Shown piece after piece: positions 11,581 to 23,112 of a stretch of DNA of 64,000 bases. The stretch is from Calycina herbarum. Its lineage: Eukaryota; Ascomycota; Leotiomycetes; Helotiales; Pezizellaceae. Below the pieces are notes generated by a model that was not told where the DNA came from, did no database searches, and worked only from the letters and a program-made list of their open reading frames with translations. A program made the translations under genes and the position numbers. The stretch is taken from NCBI GenBank assembly GCA_001414485.1, contig LLEY01000063.1, forward strand, positions 62,001 to 126,000, given 5' to 3'. Positions within the stretch are counted from its first letter, which is position 1. Every line of letters begins with the position of its first letter.

Positions 11581-12098
11581 GGTTTAGAGTATCGTACCAA
11601 AATTATTGGGTAGTTTGCGGTACTGAGCTTTGGAGGTTCTTTGTTCCTTTGGTACTTTTCGGTTCGTCGTTGAAGAAAGTTTCTTGTCTCAAACTCCCAT
11701 CTCTGTTTGGATTGCGTGACGCGATCGACGATTTTTGCTCAAATGGCATGCTATGCTTAAAGGTACTTGCTGATGCACCACTAAAATACATAGAAAGCAA
11801 ATTTATTCATTCCTGGTGGTTTCTGTCAAACCCTGAGATTCCTGAGCTGTAACATATCATTCTACGACTAATTCTTCAGCACACACACATAGAGAGAGAG
11901 AGGAGCGCGCGCAACTCATCCGTATAGGAGAGCTTCAGATTTCTACCCCTCCAGGAGATGTATGCGACGAAAAATAGAGGGAAAATAAGTAGAGGAGAGG
12001 AATGGTAACAAACAGTAAACAAGTCGTCACAAACTTCGAAAGCTCTGTAACTTCCTCCTCAAAGGGACGCTGCGCCAATATATCACCACAAATCAACA
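11581..12098. other. Intergenic
   Basis: Contains the duplicated flank of the second DUF899 relic (to about 11850), then a short simple-sequence patch of CA, GA and GC dinucleotides at about 11880-11910. No gene seen. Confidence 0.5.
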
Positions 12099-13013
12099 TC
12101 AACTTAACGCCTCCTTTCTAAAACAAACACTACTAATCGTCTGTCCAACTGCACCCCCAAATTTAAAACTCCTATAAGCAATCTCCCCCACAACAACCAG
12201 CTTCCCCTCGCCCTCAGCACCATCCACAAACCACCCCTTCAATTCATCCGGAGTCCAATTACAACTCGTAACCAGCAACAAACCCCCTTTCCTAACCAAA
12301 GGCAAAACCCTCTCTCTATACCCCTCACATATCCTCCTCCCTCTGTCATCTTTCTCCTCGCTCAAACTAATAGCATCAAAAGTCCCCTTATCAAGCACCA
12401 CATCCCAGCCCTCCTTCTGCTCCCCACTCAGCACAGCAGTCCCCGATGGAGTTTCAGTCATGATATCCCATTTTAGAAACTCAACCTCCTTCTCCTCTTC
12501 TAGCTCCTTATCCTTCGCTATCCGTTGCGCAAACTCGATGCTTCGTTCTGAATAGTCCACTCCTAGCATTCTTCCTTCCCAAATTATATCTTCCTCGTCT
12601 AGCTCGACATCTTCATCTACGATACCACGTAATCGCATGAGAAAATGTCCATTCCCCGTTCCTAAATCAAGAAAACTGCAGTTTTGTGCGGTTATGGAGG
12701 GTCCGAGGACTTGGTCTGTGAGGATTGAGGTCGAGAGGTAGGAGAGGATTTTGTCTTCGGCGGAGGAATCGTTGAACCAGATTGTTCCGACGTCGGAGGT
12801 GTCGCGCGCATGGTTTGTGAGTTCGTTTGTGTAGAGTTTGTCCCAGCTGGAGAGAGAACGTGTTAGCACTCTCGTAAATGGAGGTGTGTTGGGGTTCTTG
12901 GGTGTAGATTGAGGGGTTGGCGGGGTAGATTGGATCTGCGGAACTCACTACTCCTTTGTGCCTAGAGGGGATGGCTCGAGGTGAGTTGGTTTTCTTGGTA
13001 CGTTAGAAGCCAT
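12099..13013 (-). CDS. EFM4: Protein-lysine N-methyltransferase EFM4
   Basis: Two exons, 13013-12949 and 12846-12099, give 270 aa. The N-terminus joins across the intron to PLGTKEYWDKLYTNEL, the family-typical opening. A Rossmann-like SAM-binding core follows: LDLGTGNGHFLMRL (motif I), MLGVDYSERSIEFA, WDVVLDKGTFDAISL, and LLLVTSCNWTPDEL near the end. Efm4 (See1; METTL10 in animals) methylates a lysine of elongation factor eEF1A in the cytoplasm. Length agrees with the yeast enzyme of about 257 aa. The fit of start, splice and motifs is strong. Confidence 0.93.
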
Positions 13014-13565
13014 TTCTCTCCAATAGAGTAGAAGTTGTCTCGGAGCTCTCTTGGGGAGTGATTGTCCAGAGGGTCGAAATTTGTTGATTTGGCGGGGTGG
13101 CAGTAAAGTGATCGCCGCCGCTTGTGGAAGCGGTGAACATATTTTGATTCATTCCCAGAGATGGGAACATCGGTGAGAAAGAAACCAGTTTTTTGGCTTT
13201 GATTGAGAACCCAACGGGAGGTGTGGGACCAGGGTGATATTTTGAGGAAGGTGCGACTTGCTAGTAACAGGGGAAGGAGCGAGGTAATTGGCAAGAAAGA
13301 TAGGTAGAAAGTCCAATCGCAATCGGTACGAAACTCGACGGAGCAGGGCAGCCAAAATCTACAAAAATATCCCCTGCACACTTATTTCGTGAGCAGCAGA
13401 GTTCCCTTCCTAGGCGGTACCTATCTCCTTTCAACAATATGCCCACTAAGGGTTATGCGCATTTCAACCAGCCGTAAAACTCCCCCAATCTCCATAAACG
13501 CCAAAACCATGCCAATGCCATTATTTCGTTACCCAATCCACAACCTGCCAATTCTGTCATCCATC
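13014..13565. other. Intergenic, EFM4 promoter and NNF1 3' region
   Basis: About 550 bp. Short open frames on the minus strand (for example 13149-13355) have no recognisable domain and are not called. Holds the EFM4 promoter. Confidence 0.45.
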
Positions 13566-14320
13566 TTAACTCCCAAGAACCTCCTCCACCTCCCTACTAC
13601 TATGCGCCATCTCCTCAGCCTCTTCCCCTAGCCCTTCTCCTGCGCCCTCAAGATCCCCAACCAGCCTTTCCAGACCTCCTACCAATCCCTCAATCTCCTT
13701 CCTCTGCTCCACAATCCTCTTCGCCAACTGCGCATTCTGACTCTCCACAGTTTGTAACCGCGCATTCAAAAGAGACTGCTGACTCTGTAAATGAGGCGTA
13801 AGATTTGCTTTCAACAGCGCAGGCGGAGGTTGTGTATGCGGAGGTGTCTCCTCATTCTGAGCGATCGCATCGGAGGAGGATTGGGATTTTCGATAGCGCG
13901 CCGTAGCGATGATGTCTTCTAGTTTGTTGAGGTGGTGGACTATATTCCTTTCTGCTACGATGGTTGCGAATTCTTCCTATGTACTCAATTAGCCACCACC
14001 CCCTAACTATTCCCTCCCTCCCTTTATTTCCCACTCTCATAACGTACCTTAGCCAAACCCTCCAACCTCCCCAAAAACTGCCCATGATAAGCCCTCAAAG
14101 CCCCCGGAGCCCTCTCCGCAATCTCGGGGAAACAAGCCGCAAAAGCGTCGTAAGAAATCGCTTTCAGCGTCGCAGACAATGTCTTCTGATATAGAGTCGT
14201 AAAAGCTGTTGCGCGTGGTCCAGGTGTGAGGGCAGTTGGTGCTGTAGGCGGGGGTGAGGGCGATCGAGGAGGTGAGTTGGAGGGGGCAGGGGGATTCGCG
14301 GTCGAGGTTGATGCTGACAT
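13566..14320 (-). CDS. NNF1: Kinetochore MIND-complex subunit Nnf1
   Basis: Two exons, 14320-14048 and 13976-13566, give 227 aa. After a Pro/Ser-rich N-terminus come RATAFTTLYQKTLSATLK, SYDAFAACFPEIAERAPGAL and, across the intron, EEFATIVAERNIVHHLNKLE. This order matches the Nnf1/PMF1 family. The C-terminal half (residues about 140-215) is a coiled coil (LLNARLQTVESQNAQLAKRI). Nnf1 pairs with Mis12/Mtw1 in the four-protein MIND complex linking the centromere to the outer kinetochore. ATG 14320 is chosen; an in-frame ATG a few codons upstream is possible. A strong palindrome lies 216-242 bp upstream. Confidence 0.88.
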
Positions 14321-14535
14321 TTTTGAGGAAATATGACAATGCAATGCACGAAGTTACTCGAGCAGTACTCTAGGACAGATTCTTTCGTTGCGCAAAGCAA
14401 AGTTGGTTGTCGCAATGTCAAGTTGAAAAAAGGGCGCGTATCGGGTGGACGCGAATCCCTGCAATCAATTGACTTCAGCAAGGCTGAACTCCCTGAGACT
14501 CGGCCCGCATTGACATTGTTTTGGTTGACCCCTCT

Positions 14536-14562
14536 TTTACCTTTCGCCTGGCGAAAGGTAAA
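14536..14562. promoter_or_regulatory. Perfect 13-bp-arm palindrome upstream of NNF1
   Basis: TTTACCTTTCGCC and GGCGAAAGGTAAA are exact reverse complements separated by one T. Each half contains TTTCGCC/GGCGAAA, resembling G1/S sites (E2F-like, or SCB-like CNCGAAA). It lies upstream of a mitotic kinetochore gene and 3' of the b561-like gene. A regulatory role is inferred from position and symmetry only. Confidence 0.5.
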
Positions 14563-14811
14563 CAAAGCTTGAGATCATCATTGTCATCATCAGTCACTTG
14601 AATAAAATGAAATATCATGAGCTCAAAAGTAACAGTGAAATTATCGGTTATTTTCATTCTTATCATCCCTAGTAAAGTCAAACGACTAAAAAGTACCACT
14701 CTCATCATGTACGACCAAGTGGCAGACAGTATATTACAGTCCAAACGCCCTTCAAATGCATCCAATATCCTTCCCAATCCCACATATCTCATCATCTACA
14801 ATCACTATAAC

Positions 14812-17339
14812 TTAAGAAAAGTCAACTGTCCCAGCGGGGACTCCCGATTTCCGATTTCGTTCTTGCCTTCTCCTCCGCCGCCTCTCATCAGCACTAGCAC
14901 CCATTTCACTTCCTTTCCCTGCCCCAGCGCCAGAAGGACTCATTTCACTCCAAGTGCCATGGCTCTCCCGACTTCCAATACTCGTTCCGCCTATAGCAGA
15001 AGATTCCCCGGGTTTACCACTGTAATACGCACTGTCTTTTGGCCTCCGTCCGGCTGCGAACGCTGGGTTTGGAGGACTTAGAGGTGTCATGGGTGGTGGA
15101 GGAACTACTGATTCGGCTCTTCTCTCAGCAATCTTCTCAGCAGCTCTTTCACTTCTTCGATATCGCCGTTTGTCAACTCCAGTATCAGTGCCACTGAGAC
15201 TGCTCAGACTATCGGCCCGCTTCTTCCTTGCTTTTGATGTCCCCCGCGCTGCCCTCTCAGCTTTAGCCTCTTCTTCTGTAAGTCGTCGTAATGTGACATG
15301 TCGATCATTGTCGCCGTGTACTTTTACTTTCACACTCACAGGGGGCGAGTCCACGGCATCTGTTCTACTCCTACTTCTTCGCCTCCTCGCTTCTTCTTCA
15401 GCTGCGAGTCCTGCCGCTGCTGCAACCGCCTCGGCAGCTGCAGCTTCTCCTTGTCGTCGTCTTCTCTCGGATGGTCTTCGATGTGGATGCCCTCCATTCG
15501 ACACATAGGCTTCACTACCAGATTCCGATTGATGTAAAATTCCCTGAGGATCTGGAGGTGCATGAGGCATCTCGACGGTCTCGGTGATATCGTGTCGTGA
15601 TCTGGACTGTCCCATCGCAGAGGAAGCTGCTCCTCCTGCTAAAGTTGACGGAATTGGAGGTATAGTGGAGGCTCCAGGTCGTATTTGGTGCGGATCTGCA
15701 GGAATAATAGATGATAAGTCTGAAGACATTATTGATGATGGTGGTGGTCGGTGTTGTTTTCGAGAGGGTGTGCCGAATCCATCTCCTGTATAACGTGAAC
15801 CACCACCATGTCGTTTCCGTCTCTCGTCCTCCATTTTCTCTTCTTGGATTCGGTCAAGACGATCCCTCTCTTTCTTGTCTCGGCGGTCCTTCATTTTCTT
15901 CGCAAACCAACCACCTGCCAGTCCAGCTAAAACTCCCTTTGCCACTCCATGATTCTCTTGAGGTCTCCGAGACGGAGAATCACTATTAGTGGAAGACTCG
16001 GTATACGACGTATAACTCGACCTTCGTCCTATAGAATGAGGGCGGACAGGTCGTGGTGTTATCGGACGAGCCTCTGCAGCACTAAGAGCGGCGGCTGCGG
16101 CAACGGGATCTCCTGGTCCTGGAAGTAACGGTGTATGTGGTCGCCTTCCTTCCTCCAATCTAGTACTTTCACTATAAACACTCTCGTTGTGTTGGTGTCG
16201 TCTGCCGGGTCGCCTGGAAGGAGTGTCGGGGGCGACTGAAGTATAATCGGACTCGGAAACATCATCCCTTCTTCTCTGGCGTCTGTCGTACCAGCTTTTG
16301 ACCAAACCAGCTGCTCCCACGGCAGCTGCAGCTTTCATCAAGGTGTCCATTCCCCCTCCTTTTCTATTATGGGTCTCGTATTTCTCGTCTTCGACATAAC
16401 TCTCACTTCCCCTGCGACTCGGGACAACTTCGTCCCTTCTCGATCTGCTGTGACTTCTACTTCTGCTCCTCCGTCGACCACCACTCAACAGCGCAGCCGC
16501 ACCTACTCCAGCTGCAAGAGGTCCAAGAATGCCCCCGAAACGACTTGGCCTCTTGTCAGAAATAACGGTTCCACCGTGACTGCTCTCTCTTCTGACCACT
16601 CCAATCGGAGCCCTAGCTCTGAAGCTACACACGAAGAACACAACCAAGAGGAAAAACATCCAGAGTGCGTACATAATAAAAGTCCATCTTGGACTTCCAT
16701 AGAGCGTCAATCCAAGCGGAATCTGGGCCATTCCCAGCAAGGCAGTCGCTCGTCCAATCCATTGATGTAGATAAAGTACTAGCGGAATTCTAGTCCTTGC
16801 TCTCTTCTTTTCCCGGCGATGAATGCATCCTCCAAATATGGCTTGAAATAGAATCAGAACGTAAATGGCGAGTCCAATTCCGTGATGTGGGTTGGTGAGA
16901 CTTCGCATTGGACCAACCGCAAACCATCCCAATACAAATACCACCGTTGTAAGTCCGACAGTCAAGATTTGTAGGTAGATATGAATTCGTAATGCCAATC
17001 GAGGCGATCGTCCGTAGAATTGAGCCGTCAAGATGGCTGCAGGAACGACGAAGAGGAAGGTTATAACTGCGAGAATTGCGTGTCCCAATATTAAGTTGTA
17101 ATATCCTGGCATCGCTGCGAATCGATTTCCCATTCCTGTTAAGCAATTCGAGTCAGTAGAGGCTTCTCGTTTTTGGGCATTGAGCAAATACCATTATATC
17201 GCATCGTTTCAAAATTCAGCCCCATAAGGTTTGGCAGCAGAAAGTTATTCCTCGTCGAATCCCAAGTTCCATCCCCAACATACATCGTATTCGAAGAGTA
17301 GCTGCTGCTCCCAGCCGGGGAAAGATTGTCGGTTGCCAT
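14812..17339 (-). CDS. Cytochrome b561-like membrane protein with long disordered tail
   Basis: Two exons, 17339-17192 and 17135-14812, give 823 aa. The first ~55 residues (MATDNLSPAGSSSYSSNT to ETMRYNG) lead across the intron into MGNRFAAMPGYYNLILGH. Five to six hydrophobic helices follow in residues about 60-250, with conserved-looking His residues in ILGHA, NPHHGIG and LYLHQWIGR, which may be haem ligands. A basic SRSRSHSRSRR segment and about 550 residues of charged, low-complexity sequence follow (KAERAARGTSKARKKR). The topology is that of fungal b561/ferric-reductase-like membrane proteins. Electron transfer is possible, but no DOMON or ferric-reductase domain is seen. The tail is probably cytosolic and disordered. 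Confidence 0.82.
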
Positions 17340-18078
17340 TACGGCGGGATTCCAATGTGCTGGCCCTCGAGGGGCAGCCTAGATGCTTCCAAAATTGGTC
17401 CCTCAAGACAATGGTATTGTGCGAATGTTTCCGCTGCAAATTCGATATCGATATCTAGCCGTGGAATGAAGAAAAACGTTGGTGTTTCTCAGGAATGTAG
17501 ATCAGCGGTGTCGAACTGGAGTAAACAGTCTTATCGGCGCTTATCCGGAGCCTAGCGATGCGTTGTACAGAATTGTAGATGGGTCGACCAGCACTTAGTT
17601 TCTGTAAAGATGTCTATCGTAAGAAAAATCATGAAGCCTTTGATCATGGATGGAAGCTTGGGAAGCAGGAGCACCTGTTTTTGCCAGGGATCAGCTTCAT
17701 CATCACCCCGCGCAACCATGGAAAGGTGTTGGCCCAGGGATATGCTTTCCACGAATGAGGTGCGGATTAAAGTAAGGGGTGTATTTAGTGAGGTTGCACC
17801 AAAGTCACGTGGCACCAGTAGTTCGAGGAAACTGCGATCCTGCAACTCTCTTTTCTCAATCAACCTATTGGTTACAATCACTTCATCGCTTTTCAATGGA
17901 CTGTTCATAATAGATGTTTCATTATTCATGTCATGTGCACCAGCAAAAGCAATCTATTTCGAGGCTTCGAGTCTCCTTCTCTCTCAGACTCTGCATGAGG
18001 CCTCCCGAGACATTCGGTACCTATTTTCCAGAAAGCGGTGGCATCGAATCTCACACACGATTCATCGAGTCCACTGCA
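17340..18078. other. Intergenic
   Basis: About 740 bp between the b561-like start and the F-box-like stop. A 125-codon open frame on the minus strand (17552-17929, ATG start) is protein-like in composition but has no motif, and it overlaps an equally long frame on the plus strand. Neither is called. Confidence 0.4.
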
Positions 18079-19815
18079 CTACCAGGTGCTAGCAGATCCA
18101 AAAAGTTCTACATCAACACCACCTCCACACAATCCCTCGATTTCGCTCTCGACGCCATCTTGGAAAGCCTTTTGGCTGCGTGTGTATTCGGCCCAGATGT
18201 GGACAACCGCTTTACGAACCTTTTCAAAAAGCTCCGAATCTACAGCTTCTCGCGCCATTCTTGCCTCCTGGCAAAGTCCCGTGAACTGATCGAAGATGAT
18301 AGTGTTAGGGCACTGGCTGTTAATTCCCGTCACAAGCTTTTCTAGCCTCCAATAATCCTTCCATATCTTCATCATTTCCAGCGATGGTTCAATTTGAGAG
18401 ACTTCTTTAGGCCATCGTCTCATGAAATCGATAAGACAATCATATTGGCCATTCGCCGCTGGTCCGGATTTGCGTGGATATAGCTCAATCGGAGGGTTAG
18501 TCGAAGTGCTGCTATTCCCCATAATGACTCTTTCCGCTTTGAAACTGGCACATTTTCCGATTCTGGTAAAAGGTGCAAGTAAGAGGCGGACATCAGAGTG
18601 CGCATCCGAAATCTCGGTATAGATATCCTGGAAAGCCATGTCAATTTCCAGTCGCAAGTTCTCCGTCGGAAGCTGCTGGAGCCTCCCAATCAGGCGATGA
18701 ACATGGTCGGTGAGCTCATAGACGATGACCTTGCGCGATTTCAGAGTGTCCGCCGATACAGACCCAAAGCCAAGGTGGCTGGACTGAATGACGCTTGGCT
18801 GACCGAAGCTTGGAGTAGGTCCAGGTATATCAAGTGAGATCCGAAAAGAGCGAATCATATTGAAATACCTTTCAGCGATCGGTTGTGTCCAAGAAGGTCC
18901 ATTGATATCGTAAACGAAAGGGATTGGCACTTTGAGAGGGGGCTGACTCCGAGTCGTAGCAGCTGCAGCATAGCCCATATTCAACCCTGTGCTGGCGTTA
19001 TCCTGTTCTTGTCGTGCCATCATGAGTCGTTTTTTATTTTGTCGTTCGAGGAGCATAAGTTGCATTTGATAGTCTTGGAGTGCGTGATTTGCAGTAGTAC
19101 TAGAACTTAACCCAGGCATCCGTATCGCTTGTAGTCTGGCTCCATTACACATCGTCAGAACGTTCCGAGATATTTGTATTTCAAAGGTCTTCCTGCCATA
19201 AAGCTGGCGGGCAACCTCGTCGTGGATCATCGAATTGACTCTGAGAATGGCCATCGATACACCTTGGAACACTTTCGAATCCCTTGGGTCATTCAGCGAG
19301 GGACCATGGCGTACAAATCTCGCTGGTACGAAGGACCCTGGAATTAGAAAGTCATATATATTCATGCGAACCTCGGTGGGAAGCTCGAGGAAATAACATG
19401 ATTGATGTGATTGGTGTCGATAGCACAATCGAAAATCGTGTGGTTTGTATTGGAACACAGCACCACATTCAAAGCCACACGGAAGAACTTCTCGACATGG
19501 AGTTGCCAATCGGGGTTGTTCGCGGTGTTTTTTGCAAGTAGGCATCAAGTGAGCGACCCTCGTTCCACTGGCCCTATTCAAGCAAACCCCTCCCCTTTTG
19601 TTTCTTCCAGAACATATTTTCAGAGCTTCGTCGTTGTGTAGTGTACAATGTTTGAGGTGTGCAATGGCGGCATGCTGATAGGAAAATGGTTCGGTGGGAG
19701 AAAATGGAGCCGAGCTGAGGAGGGGTGGTTGAGCATCATGACATGGCCCAGAATCATTATGAGGAAACATGCCCAACCTTAATTCTGAATATCCAGGAAA
19801 TGAGGGGCCAGGCAT
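18079..19815 (-). CDS. F-box-like protein with Cys/His-rich N-terminus
   Basis: Single exon from ATG 19815 to stop 18079, 578 aa. Residues about 50-140 are rich in Cys and His (KHCTLHNDEALKICSG, CKKHRE, PCGFECGAVF, CYRHQSHQSC), perhaps a zinc-binding module. Next comes FLELPTEVRMNIYDFLIPGS, the F-box-like helix frequent in fungal proteins, then RVNSMIHDEVARQLYGRKTF, typical of that family's second segment. The rest is helical with no further motif. F-box-like proteins often act as SCF substrate adaptors, but binding to Skp1 is not evident here. ATG 19776 (MFPHND) is an alternative start. Confidence 0.75.
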   Translation of the reverse strand: MPGPSFPGYSELRLGMFPHNDSGPCHDAQPPLLSSAPFSPTEPFSYQHAAIAHLKHCTLHNDEALKICSGRNKRGGVCLNRASGTRVAHLMPTCKKHREQPRLATPCREVLPCGFECGAVFQYKPHDFRLCYRHQSHQSCYFLELPTEVRMNIYDFLIPGSFVPARFVRHGPSLNDPRDSKVFQGVSMAILRVNSMIHDEVARQLYGRKTFEIQISRNVLTMCNGARLQAIRMPGLSSSTTANHALQDYQMQLMLLERQNKKRLMMARQEQDNASTGLNMGYAAAATTRSQPPLKVPIPFVYDINGPSWTQPIAERYFNMIRSFRISLDIPGPTPSFGQPSVIQSSHLGFGSVSADTLKSRKVIVYELTDHVHRLIGRLQQLPTENLRLEIDMAFQDIYTEISDAHSDVRLLLAPFTRIGKCASFKAERVIMGNSSTSTNPPIELYPRKSGPAANGQYDCLIDFMRRWPKEVSQIEPSLEMMKIWKDYWRLEKLVTGINSQCPNTIIFDQFTGLCQEARMAREAVDSELFEKVRKAVVHIWAEYTRSQKAFQDGVESEIEGLCGGGVDVELFGSASTW

Positions 19816-22800
19816 GGCTGATTCTCAAGTTGTTCCGAAATCCTGGGTTGTTTTGCGTAGTGATAAAAATTCTGGGTGTGGATGGGTTTATGGAATCCAA
19901 GCCGGGAGAAAAAGCAACTTGTTGGCGAACTGCATGCACTGGAATCCACCGTATGTTTGGGTCACCCGATCGAGTATGTCGGAAGCCAGTTGAGGGGTCT
20001 CGTTACACGAATATCGCATACCACCACCACGCGAGCGAGTCGTTCTAAACGGGTAAGATACGATCTCGAAATCCACCCTGGTGATAACGGCCCACGATAT
20101 TTTTTTCTGTTCAAAAAGCAGTGGAAGAAAGAAGTGACATGCACCACCTCGATTGACTGGAGGGGGGTTGTAGGATATATGTACTCATCGCATGCACCGA
20201 TGTACATGTACGGAAGTAGGCAACTTGTACTACTACTAGTAGGCAACTGTGGTGGTTGCCTGACCCTTGCATTCCTCGCTTCTTACTCTGAAGAGCAAAT
20301 GCCGCCAAATTGCCTTCATCCAAACCGCCCCCTCCCGTCCTCATCCTCGGGCTGCGGCCTCGCACGCAACCATATCAGTGACATATCTACGTCCGTACGC
20401 TCGCATATATTATATTACGTGCGGCCATGTGATAGGTCTCGGCCGCGATATGTGTCGGGCGGGGCAACATTTTTGAGCCGCACATGGTGGGGAGTTGCGA
20501 GAGCGAGAGGTCCGCGGAGGTAAGGGACGATGCGATGTCCTCTTTCGGGTTGGTGCAGAGGCTAGCTGATGCGAGCCGACATTCGTTCAATTTGAGCAAT
20601 TTGGGCAATTTGGCTGACTGAGAATGTACGCTGTAGGGATTCTGATTGGTGCAGAATGCGACGAATTTGTTCGAGACTTGCCTGAGATGGGAAGTCAAGC
20701 GACACAAGAGTCCGATGGCGAGCACGGAATTCTTTCGTACATGCGAAACTGATACAAATTAGTTTCTACATGTAGGAGACCGTGAGGTCCGGTTTCCATG
20801 CTTAGAGGGGCAGTGGAATCAAAATGGATTCATTCGGTTATTACATAAGCGGTGCCATCGTCCCCAAGGTTGGCTCATTGGATATTTCGTGTACTTGTTT
20901 CCTCATTAGGTTGATTAGTTGTCCATTTTGCTTTTCGGGTTGGCAATTCGCGTTCTTTGGAGCTCCGCTTTCTATTTTTTTATAGTCATCAGCCACTTGT
21001 TTCCAAATTGTCTTGGTGCAGATTACAAAGGTAGCTCCTATTGTGGTCATTATCGAGGACTGTAGTGGAGGATCACGAATTACCTCATCCGGTATTTGAT
21101 CCTTACCGACGTACATACGACGAATTGGAGCTCGGGGTTCATTTTCGTTGTCTTCTCACGTTATTTTTGCCGATCCTAAGTTTCGGAAATCTGACTAGTC
21201 GGTTCCCATGCGAGGATTTCAAGTATAGTAATCAGGTCCTCGACATTTTCCCCATTTGTAGACAAATTGGATCTCGGGCGCCGGCTCGCGGGTGACCATG
21301 TCTTGTGAAACCATACTGCGAGTAGAGTAACGCCGCGAGCGCCGCTGTTCGGAATTTTCCACCCGTCGAGTGATCAGGATAGCCTTATTTTGCAAGTTTT
21401 GGCTAGATCTGCTTGGGTGCAGCAAATGTTTTGTCTTATCAATGGAATTGTGTCAATTGGCCTGGTCTTGCTTGCATCTGAAAGTTGGAAAGTCTCAGAA
21501 ATCGGGACTTTTGAGACAGCCTTTTTCTTTTTGTGGAGCCCACTCGTTGCATGTATCAAGAAGAGCAAGTATGGCCTTCAAAAAGCAAAGCAATGATGAG
21601 CACTGAGTTAGAGCTGTTTGGTAAGAATTCGATGCAGATCCCAAGGTAGGGAAAGAGGGGGGGAGATGCTGCGGTAGGAAAAGCGAGGGGCCTGATGGGG
21701 ATAATATCTGTATTTTATTTTTCAGCCTTTCGTGTCTCGTTTTCTTTTAGGCAAGTTACTATTATTTCAGAGTTCCAGTGTTAATCTTGCTTATCTCCGC
21801 GGAGTTGTAGTCGTAACTACGACAGCTATCGCAATCTCTGTGAGTGATCCAGTCATGTGAGTTATTACTTTTTGTATACCTACTTCACGGGAGAGATTCT
21901 CTCCTAGCCTTTTCCAGATAATATCTATAAGTATCTGAGTGTTTGGAATGCAAGGGTGCCAAGAAATGGTGCCAAGGAATCTTCTTGCCTTACCATTCTC
22001 GTGGCCAATAGAGTTCAACTTTTCCGTTTTTGCACTGGCTAATAATTGTCCATCCCGTGCACCATTTCATGAGCTAGGTAGGGGTGCGAAAAATATCCGC
22101 AGTCCCCATGGCGTGTGGTAGAGTTGATAGATCTTTATATCACAAGCTAGTAGTATGTTTGCCTCACTCCCAAGACACCATAATATACCGGCGCCAACTT
22201 CCTACAGGTATAATCAACTCTTTCTTCTAGGACTTCCCCATCCTCAAGATACAACGTCTCAGGCGCAACCATTTTTTCCCTTTCCCTGGACTCATCATCG
22301 TCACTCTGTACTAAAGGATTATTATTTTTCGGCAGTATTTCATGCCTCAAGAGCCATTGTTCTGAACTCGCTTGGCAAGCTCGCGGTGGACATTAAAAGC
22401 GGCAGGAAATAAATGACCTGTTGCTCCAAACTTTTTCTAGTACTATTTTAAAACTTGATTATTCCAAAACACCTGTGCAAATGGTCTTAAATTGTTCCAA
22501 GTACGTGGAGTAATTCATTCAAATTAACCTAGGAAGTTGGAACAACAAATGTATTTACTGCGCGAGAGCAAGACAAAATAGTAACCTCCCATCAATAACC
22601 CACCCGCTCGCACTACCATACCAGCATACCCCCAGCCCACCAACCGCAACAATCAGAGACTCAAATAAACATCAATCAATTGGAAACCTGCATGGCTCAC
22701 CGGTCATGCAGACCACATCAATGTCTTTGAAAAACAAAGATGAGGATGTTAATGTGAAAGATGGGATTGATAGCCATCACAATATAATCCGGGTAATACT

Positions 22801-23112
22801 GTGTTTCACTCTGGCCGCCTTGTAAGAGCTGTGAGTTTTTTGCTAAATTTTAAGTTCAGTTTTCTGGGGTTTTTTGGTTTTTAGGGTGAAGTTTTGGGTT
22901 TTGTGATAGCTGCACAGTGTAAGAGGGGGTTGTTTTATGATTGAGAGGTTTGATAGTTTAGGTCTAGCGGAATACTTGCACAAATACATGAATTAGAAAT
23001 TCGCACCACATCACCCTACTAATCCTACTCAAAAACTACCACTAGGACAACGCGACTCCTATGAGGGGGGGAAAATCAGAATCGTAAAACGTCATGTAGA
23101 TTATTTGGATCA
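19816..23112. other. Long intergenic region
   Basis: About 3.3 kb without a supported gene. Short minus-strand frames at 20841-21116, 21219-21425 and 22147-22350 have protein-like composition, but no splice solution joins them and no family is recognised. A dispersed repeat copy sits at about 22436-22560. Bases 23029-23058 are a diverged third-exon relic belonging to the small secreted protein gene that follows. Confidence 0.5.
22436..22560 (+). repeat. Dispersed TTGTTCCAAC element, copy 2
   Basis: AAATTGTTCCAAG, AGTAATTCATTCAAATTAA and GAAGTTGGAACAACAA occur in order, so the ends (TTGTTCCAA and TTGGAACAA) form an inverted repeat around an AT-rich centre. The same order recurs at 34-36 kb. 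Confidence 0.6.

Noticed and set aside
13149..13355. 68-codon minus-strand frame resembling a presequence
   Set aside because: No continuation by splicing, no family, and it overlaps other frames in the EFM4 upstream region.
17552..17929. 125-codon minus-strand frame with ATG
   Set aside because: Protein-like composition but no motif, and a plus-strand frame of similar length overlaps it.
20841..21425. Two adjacent minus-strand frames that might be exons of one gene
   Set aside because: No donor/acceptor pair joins them in frame and no family signature is present.
22147..22350. 67-codon minus-strand frame (LEDGEVLEERVDYTCRKL)
   Set aside because: Lacks an ATG in frame; a possible upstream exon would need a non-GT donor.
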